DNA of 64,000 nt from Periplaneta americana (lineage: Eukaryota > Arthropoda > Insecta > Blattodea > Blattidae): contig NC_091117.1 in assembly GCF_040183065.1 (NCBI RefSeq), positions 103,373,001 through 103,437,000 of the forward strand. Reading direction: 5' to 3'. The notes under the pieces were generated by a model. It did no database searches, was not told the DNA's origin, and worked only from the letters and a program-made list of their open reading frames with translations. A program made the translations under genes and the position numbers. Shown here in pieces: positions 1 to 11,522 of this stretch (position 1 is its first letter; the number at the start of each line of letters is the position of its first letter).

Positions 1-122
1 CAGCAGGTGTGGTCCTCCAGACATTCTGGGGGTTGTGTGTGAATGAAGTAGCCACCAAAACGTTAAAATATGGTGTTCACTTAAATCGGCTACAACTTGC
101 CATTTTTCACTCCAATATTAAA
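1..122 (-). mobile_element. Fragment of interspersed repeat, inverted copy of 7079-7194
   Basis: Bases 1 to about 122 are the near-perfect reverse complement of 7079-7194 in the next intron interval. The 7-kb copy joins a LINE 3' end, so this is probably part of the same non-LTR family. The element runs off the window's left edge, so its full extent is not visible. Confidence 0.6.
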
Positions 123-220
123 TATAAATATAAATTGAAGCAATTATTGTATAATGAGTAGTTATTTTGCATTGGTATTTACCTTGTGAAAGATTATATT
201 AAGAGTTATGCATATTTCAG

Positions 221-395
221 ATGGTGTGGTTCCGGGAAAATTGGTATGAAGAAGTATCCCGACAGCTTCGGCAGGGACTTGCAAAGTGTCTTGCCATAGC
301 CTTTGAGAACAGAGGCGCTGTAAGTGAGGCCACCATCACCCCCCACACGCTTAACTTCGTGAAGAAGCTTGTATCAACATTTGGAATTGGCATAG
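221..395 (+). CDS. Nipped-A: Nipped-A exon a (end of FAT region)
   Basis: The exon follows a TTTCAG acceptor at 215-220 and stops before GTATAT at 396. It encodes MVWFRENWYEEVSRQL through FVKKLVSTFGIGI, a block almost unchanged between insect and vertebrate TRRAP. The ATG at 221 is an internal methionine, not a start codon. It ends after the first base of a Glu codon that is completed at 5903. Confidence 0.95.
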
Positions 396-3300
396 GTATA
401 TTAAAATATAAAATATCCTGCAAATACATTTTCTGATGTTAAACTTTTTCTTCACTATAAGTGCAGAGATTGAATATAATAACTAACTTATGCTCACATT
501 ACGCAACTAGTGATCTCTCTCTACATCCCTTTTTGCCATCACCAGCATTGAGAAACATATTCAGTTGAATTGTCACAAGAATTTCACATCTTGGGGATGA
601 TTCAACATGAAGGTGATGTAGGTGACATATAACGAGGTAAGATACTATTCAGTTGTGCTTAATGGGATTGATATCTTCAATAAGCAATTTGTTCAATTTT
701 GCATTTCATAAGTTTTTGTTATTCATTGTTTATAATGGTATCCAGTTTAAATTGTTTGTATCTATAACACCATTGGTGGCTTGTGAGTTCTATAGTCACA
801 AGTGTTACTTTTCATATTCATTAAGGCATATTAAAATGTTTTTCAAAGCTGTTACACTAAATTTAATTGCGTCAAACTATCTTGAAGCCACATCCATCTT
901 GCAGAACTTAATGTCATGTAAAATTTCAACTGTTTGCTATCATCTTATCAACAGTAATCTCACTAGACGTTTTGATTTATCTAGAGAAAATCAAAACTCG
1001 AGTGGGATTTAATTGACTATTACACGATTAGAAGAAAGTATATAAAGATTAGAAGTAATGAAGTACTCCAATACAATAAAATATTGACTTACGAAAATAC
1101 AACTGTCTTCAAATGTATTATTGTACCATCTCAACATTACAAATATTACGCTAGATGCATGCTAGATGGCAGTAATGTCTTTATACAGACACTGTAATGA
1201 TTACTATTCAATAAATCTTAATATTAAACAATCTCTGATACGTGACTATCCATAATATCATATAGCAGAAGTTCTTTTTATCCTCTCAGAGCAGAAGCTA
1301 TAACATAACCTAACTAATATACACAAGTGTTAGAAAAGTTTTAATTAACGACGATGACATAAAAAATAAACATGAATAATTTTAAAAGGAATAATTATTG
1401 AATGTACAATTTTCAAATTTGGGTTATTTACAAGAAGTCGTCGCTGAACGATTCACATTATTTCCAGGTTAGTTGAATCAACTCATCTAGTGAACGATAT
1501 AAATCTTTAAAATACTAGGTATCTCTCTCCCTTCTCTTGTTACTTGTGAGCCATCCCAAACCCCGACCTCCACACCTAAGAGCGCCGGTCCTTATATACC
1601 CGTCAGTCAAGGCCTTCTGACAAATAAAAGCAATTGACAATAGATATCTCAGTCATGACAACCTCATAAAATATCCTATCAATTGAATAATCGATCTTGC
1701 TACGTACAACATAATTATATTATATTATTACCCATTTCAGCGAGTACTGACTACCACTGCAAAATACGATAATTTGGTCCAGGAAGCATCGTCTTTTGGC
1801 ACAAGGATGATTTATGTAAAATGTTTCTAAATTATTAGTCTTTTAAATACCGGTACATTGTTTAATAAATCACTGAAAAACAAATGTGAATATAGGAAGT
1901 GGAGTGAGTACGAAATTATTATTTTTTGACGCATCATTTTTACGTAAATAACGATAAATAAAAAGGGATTATTAGCAAGTACATACACTGCGTTTGTCAA
2001 ATGCGCATCACCATGCTTTCGAAAAGGCACTTTTCAGTGCCCGACACCCTGCTTTTTTTCATCGTGTGCTACACGTCGGATCATCATCGGGGCTTGCAGC
2101 CCCGATACCCCGCTTTTTTACATCATGTGCTACACGTCGGATCATCATCGGGGCTTGCAGCCCCGATACCCCGCTTTTTGCATCATGTGCTACACGTCGG
2201 ATCATCATCGGGGCTTGCAGCCCCGATACCCCGCTTTTTTACATCATATGCTACACGTCGGATCATCATCGGGGCTTGCAGCCCCGATACCCCGCTTTTT
2301 TGCATCATGTGCTACACGTCGGATCATCATCGGGGCTTGCAGCCCCGATACCCTGCTTTTTACATCATGTGCTACATGTCGGATCATCATAAAGCCCCGA
2401 TACCCCGCTTGCTACGTGCAACACAATTATATTATATTATTACCCATTTCAGCGAGTACTGACGACCACTGCAAAATACGATAATTTGGTCCAGGGAGCA
2501 TTCTCTTTTGGCACAAGTATGATTTATGTAACATGTTTCTAAATGCTACGTACAACATAATTTTATTATATTATTATTACCCATTTCAGCGAGAACTGAC
2601 GACCACTGCAAAATACGACAATTTGGTCCAGGGAGCATCTATTTTGGCACAAGGATGATTTATGTAACATGTTTCTAAATTATTAGTCTTTTAAATACCG
2701 GTACATTCTTTAATAAATCACTGAAAAACAAACGTGAATACATAGGATGTGGAGTGAGTACGAAATTATTATTATTTTTTATTTTTTGGCGCATCATTTT
2801 TACGTAAATAACGACAAATAAAAACTAACATGCCACATAACATTATTTTAAGAAACACAGGAAACAAGCATGAACAATATTCACCATTCTTAATGATCGG
2901 GGATAGAAAAAAAACGTATGGAATAGAAATTACATACAAATGTGCGTGTAATAAGCAATAAGCAAACCATCTTCGATTAATAATTCCAAAACAACGTGAA
3001 TATAGCGTGGATTGTGTAGGAAAATAATTTCTTATATGTTGCTTCCAATGTGCATCATTGTTAACTTATGAAAACAAATGAAAATTAACATGGCATATAA
3101 ACACTATTTGAAGAAAGATAGGACATATTAAGTAATATTCATCGTTCTTAATGATCTTTGGATGGAAAATAACAATGAAATATGTATAAAATAGAAATTA
3201 CATACAAGTGAGCATATAAAAAACAGTAAGTAGAATCATTTATTTGATTAATAAGATTAAATTACTCCAGGTTTAGTGTAAGAGTGGCCTATATATCTGA

Positions 3301-4021
3301 CGATGCCTCCCAGCAAATTACTTAATTTAAAAACAAAAAAATTGTGTTAGAAGATTGAATTTGTGTATTTTCTCTGAAACTCTCCAAATATTTGTAGGCA
3401 GTCTTTTACATTAGATTGCCGAAAATTGGTTTATAGCGCAACATTAGCATTAGCATCCATCTTGAAAATGTTGTGTAACAATAGACAATGGAATCGTTCA
3501 CAGAAGTGAACTATAAATGATGTGAATCGTTCAGTGCATCCATCTTGTTGTGTAACAATAAAAGTGAACTATAAACGATGTGAATCGTTCAGCGACGACT
3601 TCTTGGAAATAACCCAAATTTGAATGTGGTTGGTGGTTCAATTGATGTTATATTGGACGTGTGCATAATAGAAGTGGAACTCGTTGATTTAGGCCTACAT
3701 GGTGTATTCAACTTATTCAGAATTTCCGAATGAATAATTTTAAAAGGAATAATTATTGAATGTACAATTTTCAAATTTGAATGTGGTTGGTGGTTCAATT
3801 GATGTTATATTGGACGTGTGCATAATAGAAGTGAAACTCATTGATTTAGGCCTACATGGTGTATTCAACTTATTGAGGATTTCCGAATGGTGCTCTTCAT
3901 TTATTTGTAAATCGGATTTCAGAAGATGCATAGGTATGATCAGTGATTTTTATTAATTCTTGTTCTTGAATGCCAATGCGAGTCATATTTGAAACTGCTG
4001 TGCATCGACTGGAGTGGTTTG

Positions 4022-4076
<55 letters not shown>

Positions 4077-7000
4077 ACTTCCAGACCAGCGCAGTTTCAA
4101 ATGTTGGCAAACAAAGAAACAAATGCTAGGGACGCGATAAAATTGTGCGATAAGCAGCCATGATTGTTGAAATACGTCCTTTCGTACCGTTTTATTGGTC
4201 AAAAGTAGTATGACGTATTAAGAGTGTAATAGTCATTATAATCATATCACTTAAACTAATTTGTCTTTTATTTTTGTGGCAAAAATAATGGCAAAATGCA
4301 ATGATGAAATTACTTGTTCGCATGCTTTCTTCATACACAGAAAATAGTATGGTTGAGATGGCATCTTTTCTTATTTTAGTGCTATCGTTTTTCAACAAAG
4401 ACCCACTTTTTATGGAATATCACACGTCATTGGAAGTCATCTGTACCGGTATAAAATGTATCAAAAAAGTCTGTCTGTTTTCATCGTTAACATGAAACTC
4501 CCTTTGAAATACAAAGCTGCCTTCATACTAATCCTATTGTGAGAGTGTTGTTCCATTTAGCACCTCCCCTACTTTCTTTTCTGACGAGGCAAAACTAATA
4601 GAGGGGAAATTATAACATAACCTATGGAAAATACTCCACACAGAGGTGACATCAACCTATTAAGAAAGAAGAAAAGATTACTGATTGCTTGAACACTTGT
4701 TTTGATTGGCCACAACAGTGCCGCTTTACCAGTTCCTCCAATGGAATGAGAAAGATTGACATCTGACCCAAAAAAGGAAACCATTCACTTTGTCGTGACA
4801 TGTTAACCATGAAAACGGACAGCCATTAACAGATATTTTGAGCTTTCAAAGTCAAGTGACATAAAGGCCCTACTGAACATAAAACAGTAAACAGTTTATT
4901 GCTACTGCTTCTGTAATACTTGAGGTGACAATGAGTCCAGAGTTCAGCATTGAAAGTAACCTAGCATTTGCTCTTAATGGGTTGAGGAAAAACTCTGGAA
5001 AAAACCTCAACCAGGTGACTTGTCCCAACCAGGATTTGAATCTGGGCCCACTTGTTTCACGGTCAGGAATGCCAACCATTACTCCACAGCTGTGGACTGT
5101 TTTAAGTGTCGAAGAAGTGCCCATATTGTGTTGCTTAAAAATTATTGCGACATTTTCACGGAAAACACATTGTCAGCATCTCTGATGAAAAAGTAATTCT
5201 TGTTGTATTGTTTGTCTGTTCTCCCATCAGTCTGCTGTGAACTGTTGGATAATTACTCATGTTCATTGCTGATTCAAATAGTTGACCATAATGATTTGAG
5301 CTTCAGAAACAGGATATGATCACTGTCTTTTTTACTAAAAACAAGACAGGTCCCAGAGGTCAGTTTTACTTTCTTTGCTTCTAAAAATGAGCTCTTTAAA
5401 CGTAAAATGTTACACTATTTTAAATATAATAAAAGTATTTTTTCTCCAATGGTGGATACTTGACTTGTGTCTTTCGTCCAAGCATCCATCTTTAAGAGTT
5501 ATACACCATAAGCATAGATTTTTTTGCTGCCTTCTGCACTCTCTTCGATCATCCAGAACTTTACCTAAGTACAGAGTCAAGACTGCAGTGTCTTAATATT
5601 GCTTGTCATTTGATTCGATACAAAAAAATGTTCTTGTCATTTCTCACTATTGGAATTCACATCTGTCAGATATGGGACTCTCTGAGAAATAAATTTCTTC
5701 TTCATGCTAGTAGGGATTGTGACCTCCAGTAAGATAGATACTAAGAAAATATATGTACGGTACATACTCATATATATATATTTATACTGCTTGACTTGTC
5801 GATTTCAGGAATGTAGCCTGTACAAGGTATATTGACTTGAATCATAGGCAGTATTATTTATTTAAATGCAGATGGATTTAACAACATTTAATCTTTGTGC
5901 AGAGAACATCTCCAGCTCAGTGAGTGCACAGTTCAGCAGTGCAGCTTCAGAGAGTTTGGCAAGTCGTGCCCGTGCAACAGTGCAGGATCCTGTATTCCAG
6001 ATGATGAAGGTGCAGTTTACAACAGACTTCGATTTCGCAGTCCCAGGCTCCATGAAGCTCCAGAACTTGATCGTCAAATTGCGCAAGTGGATTCAAATCC
6101 TTGAGACCAAAGTCAAGACCTTGCCGAAGTTAGTACCATAATTATATAGTTGACTTTTCAGTTTAATTTTAAGGCATTTTGAGACCACTTTACATGGTTA
6201 TGCAAAATATAGAGTGAAAATATTGTGATGCTACCAAACATTGATTTCGAGGTTTTCACTCAAAATATACATTTTCAGAATTCTCGAGACCAGTCCATTT
6301 TTGTATTAAAAAAAGGTCCTGATACTCATCAAAATTTTCAGATTTACAATAACACCCAAATTTGGGATGTATTGTTAGAGGCATCTTCTCCAAGGAATCA
6401 TAACTTGCTGTCTATATTCACTGCCAACTATAAATTCATTTTGCCATTTTATGACAGAAATGTTAACTTAAAAAAATGTTGAAAGAGGAATGGTATCAGT
6501 ACTGCATACCATTGCATACCCCTAGGAAAAAAAACACTGGTTGAGACAAAAAAAAATACATATTGTTTTTGTGTTTGTATACAGCAATTTCTCTTAACTA
6601 TTGAACAGGTTTTGTTCGTATTCGATATATACAAGTCAGTTTATCTAGAAAATATGAAAATTAAATATAAAAAATTAACAGGTCTTTATTATAATGGTGA
6701 TCCAATTCAAGGTTTAATAGACGATTTTCTTCTTGATTTTATTGTATTATGTAAAATTTGTGTTTTCAACTTACTATCTTTTCACTATGTTGCTACTAGA
6801 ACATTTGGTTTGAGTGAAATAAACTGTCTTATATTCTTGTGGGATGTGAAACCTTCATAAAACATTTATACCCAGGCTGTTGTAACCTTGCACCTTGAAT
6901 AATGTTGGTAGCGATAAATGTGATGTTGCCACAATGACCACTACATAACAGCTGACTTAACATATGTTGTTGTTGTTGTTTTCTAATGCCAGGTGTTTGA

Positions 7001-10000
7001 CAATAAAGTCATTTGACCTCTTGCACTCCAATATTTTTCAAAGATATTATCATGGCCAGCCACTGAAGCACAGATTTTCATATTGGAGAAAATGGCAAGT
7101 TGTAGCCGATTTAAGTGAACACCATATTTTAACGTTTTGGTGGCTACTTCATTCACACACAACCCCCAGAATGTCTGGAGGACCACACCTGCTGTTGGTC
7201 AACGGGTCCATTGGACCTAGCTGGGAGATCTTGTTATCACCAGCTTTCCCTCCTTAAGCCACTGAAGGACGATTTTGGTGCCATAGCAGGTCAGCACTAG
7301 GAACAGAAAAGTAGAAAGAGGAGGAGGGAAAGGGAAATGAACCCCTAGGCCTCGAATGCTCTAATGCCATCGGGGTCGAAGAAAGTAAGAGTTCAGTCAG
7401 AGGACTGGATAGGAAAGGGTAAAGAGGGAATTAGGTATTGAATAGAGGAAAATTTTACCAAATTCAGTCATTAACTCATCAAGCTGACCAGTGCTAATTG
7501 ATGAGTAGCCCCTCCCTTTAGTTCAACTCGTAAAATTAACATATGTAGAGTTTGCTATTTGCTCTTTTAATTCAAATGGAAATTATTAATAATTCCGTTT
7601 TTATTACTGTCCTTGTGGAGAGCCCAAAAGTTTTTTTTTTTTTATGTCCACTGTATTATATTATCTGCAGGAATAGAAGGACGCCTATATTTAAGGACAA
7701 ATGTCTTCTTCTAACTATTTACATAAAGAATTTTCTTACTACATAATTTATAATTTTCTGAACCTCCCCCCCCCCGCCCTCTCTTCCCCTCCCTCCCCAT
7801 ATCTCTCTCTCTTTTTTTTTCTTTTTTTTTTAATACAACATGTAGCAAACTGACAACACAGCAGCACTTCACATAGCAGCAGGTGATAGAAAATGCTACG
7901 TTCTGATTGGTTCATTAGGCTACCACATAGCATTCTTCAACTTTTTCATACGAAGAGTTGCCAGCATAAAATGCTGGCAAGTGCAAAGCTACAATGTCCT
8001 GGGTACAAATGCCGGTGGTTGATAATGCTCCTGATTAAACAAATATGTACTAACTAAATTGAGTTTACCACATAACAGTAATCATTTTTCAAACTATATC
8101 TTAACTAACAAAGACAAAAAATACAAATTTTTCATATGAACCCCATTTGAGAGAAAGATGGGGGCATAGGGAATTGATTTCAAATGTGTGACATACATAA
8201 ATTCCATTATAGATTAAAGTTCACTCTTATACCTATGTTCCAGAGTTTTAGTTATGTTCTCAAAGTGTAATCTCAAGACTTAAATGAGGAATAGAGGGAG
8301 AGAGTCGGAATGAATGAAATAGATGAGGAGGAAAACTTGCACTGAGAAACAGCACAATGAAAAATAATGTACACGATTATTTGTGTACTTTATTAAGATT
8401 ACACTACTGAAATTGATTCAACTCTGTTTTTCAGGTCATTTTTGATCGAAGAGAAATGCAGGTTTCTGAGCAATTTTAGTCTCCAGACAGCAGAGGTTGA
8501 ACTGCCAGGCGAATTCCTGTTGCCCAAGGTAACATATACAGTGAAACCTCGATTCTGGGTTGTTCAGGGGACCGGATAAATTATACCCAGAATCGAGAAA
8601 AACCAAAAATAGGGGTTTTGCCAAAATTGAAAAAGAAACACTTCAACATATTTTAAAACTAATTTTTATGGTCTAATCTCAACTAAAAGAGCAAAAATGC
8701 TTTAAAAAGCTTCAACAGTAAGTACACTGGTTGGTTGCATCAAGTTTATCTGCCACTTCTTAAAGAAATCAAGAATGGATGCCTGTTTTGCTGGACATCT
8801 TTGATGGAGGAAGAGTAACTCCCTTTTCACCTGGATTCATTAATATTGAAGCTACACATGTATCTTCCTACAGCTTCCAGTCCTGCTAGCGTTCATCGAT
8901 GTCTTCTTCATTCTCCATGATATCACCACTGATAGCCTTCATAAAGCCTGCTTTTCTGAAGCAGTTGATGGTGGTTGCTGACACTTCCTCTCATGCACTG
9001 CAGACCATATGCATGGCAGTGAGGATGGAGATTTTGAAAACAGAATCTCCAATTTATCTCTTCACGGCAGCAATCTGTTTCTGCACCAGTGAACGTCTAT
9101 ACTTCTCCTTGAGAGCACCCAAATCCAGGAATTGGAGACAGCTTTACAGTTAGGTGGGAAGAAAGCAACCTTCACATTCTTCAGGAATGACGTATCACGG
9201 GGATGTGCCAGACACTTACCCATTAAAAGAATTATCTTCCTGTTAGCAGCCCCCATTTTCACGTCCAGCTGTCTCAGATAGCTGCTAAAAATGTCCATTG
9301 TCATCCAGGCAGTCCTGTTGTTCTTGTAACTGCATGGCAGTGTGGGGACATTTTTAAAACACCTTGGTTTTTCATATTTGCAAATTACCAAGAATTTCAA
9401 CTTATCGGAATCATCTGCATTTATACAGAGAAGAACAGTGAGCCTCTCCTTACTTTTCTTCCCACCATGGCAGGTCTCTCCTTTTATGTGGAGGCTCTCA
9501 TCAGGGAGTAGAAGGCCCCCACCTCATCGGTATTAAAGATGACTTTGGCATCATAGCCTTCAATGAGACTTGGAAGCACATCGTCTTTCTGATGATCCAC
9601 CGACTCATCTGGAACAGTTGCACTTTCATCATACACATTTGTATATAATGTCATGCTGCTTAAAGCGATGAAGTCATCCATTAGAAGCCCTAAAATTGTT
9701 CACGTTCAGTCTTAATGTGATGCTATGTTGTGAATTGATTCTCATGCACCACAGCACATGATTAACACGTGGTTTCTGGCACTGTGTTGCATCAGGTATC
9801 TCACCTGGGTACGCATGGTAGACAAGGAGGATAGGAACTGTTACTGAAAAGACCTTGAACAAGGAAATAAGCATTTAGGGCTGAAAAAACGCACAATCGA
9901 ACCTAATTTGCTTTGTTGGGACAAAAAAATTGTTTCTTAAATATGGGTAAAACACTAAACCAAGAAACATTAATCGGGGTAAAAATAGCATTGCATATAT

Positions 10001-11477
10001 GAGACTTCTGCCGGGACCAAAAAATAAGAACACAAAATGCGGGTAAATCTTAAATCGAGAAACCCAAAATCGAGGTTCCACTGTAAAGGTATGATCACAC
10101 GTCGCTACTTTTGCAGCGCTGCAGTACAAAAAACTGTGCAACTCTTGTACTGAAACGTGTGAACAACGGTGCAACCTGAAAAGTAGTGGCTGCCGAACCT
10201 GCTTCCCGCTACTTTTCCATGCTGCGCGCAACTTAAAAGTAGCGACGTGTGAACAGGGTTCTCAGGGTTGCAGCCGCAGCATTTTTGATATCAGTTTTGT
10301 TGAAACTTTTGCTGCGGTTGCAACCAGTGTTACCACCCAATGTGTCAATGATACTTTTATTGTTTGGATATATTTTAATGTTGAATGTGATGAAAATAAA
10401 TTATTTGTAACATTTATTAAATACACAACACAGTCTGAACATAATTGGTGATGATATAATTCATTTTTTAAATTTTCCATAGCGTAGTTCCAAATAGGAG
10501 GGTTGCCAACATTGATTACGTGAATATGCTGTTGGTTATCATTTAAGTATATATATGCGTTTTTAAAAGCTTTATAGTAAAAATAATGTCAATTTCTGAA
10601 TACTAGATACGACAGAAAAGCAAATAATAGATAAGGAAGCTTTCGCATGAGTTTCTTAATAATGCGAACATAACCACAAAATGTATATTGAGAAGTCAAC
10701 ACGGAGATGGGAACCTGCAGCATGACTGCGGCTGCAAAAGTAGTGCCTTGCGTGTGAACAGACTCGCAACCTCCAGTTGCAACTTTCGCAGCACTCGGGT
10801 TGCACAGCACAAAAAGTAGCGTGCAGCGTGCTACTTTTGGCTTACGTGTGAACACGACACGCAACTTTTGCAGCTGCAGTACAAAAGTAGCACTGCAAAA
10901 GTAGCGACATGTGACTGTACCTTAAGTCATGCATGAGGAAGGAAGGTGCACGTTTTCATTCTTTTCACTTTACTGTCATTTGTATAAGGATATTATTCCA
11001 GTTATGCCTTATACTCTTCTTATGAGGCATGGTAGAAACATACAATGAATTGAATTTTTTTAAAGTTATATTTGTTTGTTTCTTAGTTATTTACTCATTT
11101 ACAAACATTATCTGTAGTCTTCAAACTAGATGTTACTAAAAGATGGCAGTCGACAAACTGCGAAATTTAAAAAAAATTGGGATTAGATGGTCAAACCTCC
11201 TAGTCTCCTCTATAGTTTGACGTAATGTTTTTTCTTTATTAAATGTTTATTTTTTTTATACATCTTCATTACACGCTTTTAACACTTTGTATCACTTATA
11301 ACAACTGTCTAGTGTTAAAATGAAAACCAAGTGGTAAATTATGTAGTTGACTAGTTTCGACTTTGTGTCAGTCATTCCTCGAGCACTGATATTTCAGACT
11401 TTTTTGTTTTTCTTGTAATATATTTTCATCTTAAGTAGCTGATTCGTTATGATACTCATACGTCATACCAGAAAGAG

Positions 11478-11522
<45 letters not shown>

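Larger units (their letters stand above)
1422..3614. mobile_element. 2.2-kb non-coding DNA transposon, hAT-like (37-bp TIRs, 8-bp TSD)
   Basis: The left end starts GGTTATTTACAAGAAGTCG at 1422; the right end at 3614 is its reverse complement with one mismatch in 37 bases (1422-1458 against 3578-3614). CAAATTTG flanks both sides (1414-1421 and 3615-3622) and occurs once at the empty site 3772-3779. An 8-bp duplication suggests hAT, though other superfamilies also make 8-bp duplications. No transposase is visible. Inside lie a 61-bp hairpin minisatellite and three copies of a ~280-bp AT-rich repeat. Near the right end the motif GATGTGAATCGTTCAG is repeated (about 3519 and 3577) as possible subterminal binding sites. 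Confidence 0.8.
1372..3890 (+). repeat. Tandem duplication (~160-bp unit), first copy split by a transposon
   Basis: A unit beginning TGAATAATTTTAAAAGG and ending near TCAACTTATT is present twice. The first copy is split into 1372-1421 and 3615-3729. The second copy, about 3730-3890, is whole. The copies differ at only a few bases over more than 150. The second copy preserves the unoccupied target CAAATTTG at 3772-3779, which fixes the ends of the inserted element exactly. Confidence 0.85.

Noticed and set aside
2042-2410. Regular array that might be taken for a CRISPR
   Set aside because: The whole 61-bp unit repeats with no unique spacers, and the context is an insect intron inside a transposon.
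1994-2484. Overlapping open frames of 119-153 codons
   Set aside because: They are translations of the 61-bp minisatellite in three frames; the repetition itself keeps stops out.
5866-6104. Second open frame over exon b
   Set aside because: It is an out-of-frame shadow; the other frame matches TRRAP and joins exons a and c in phase.
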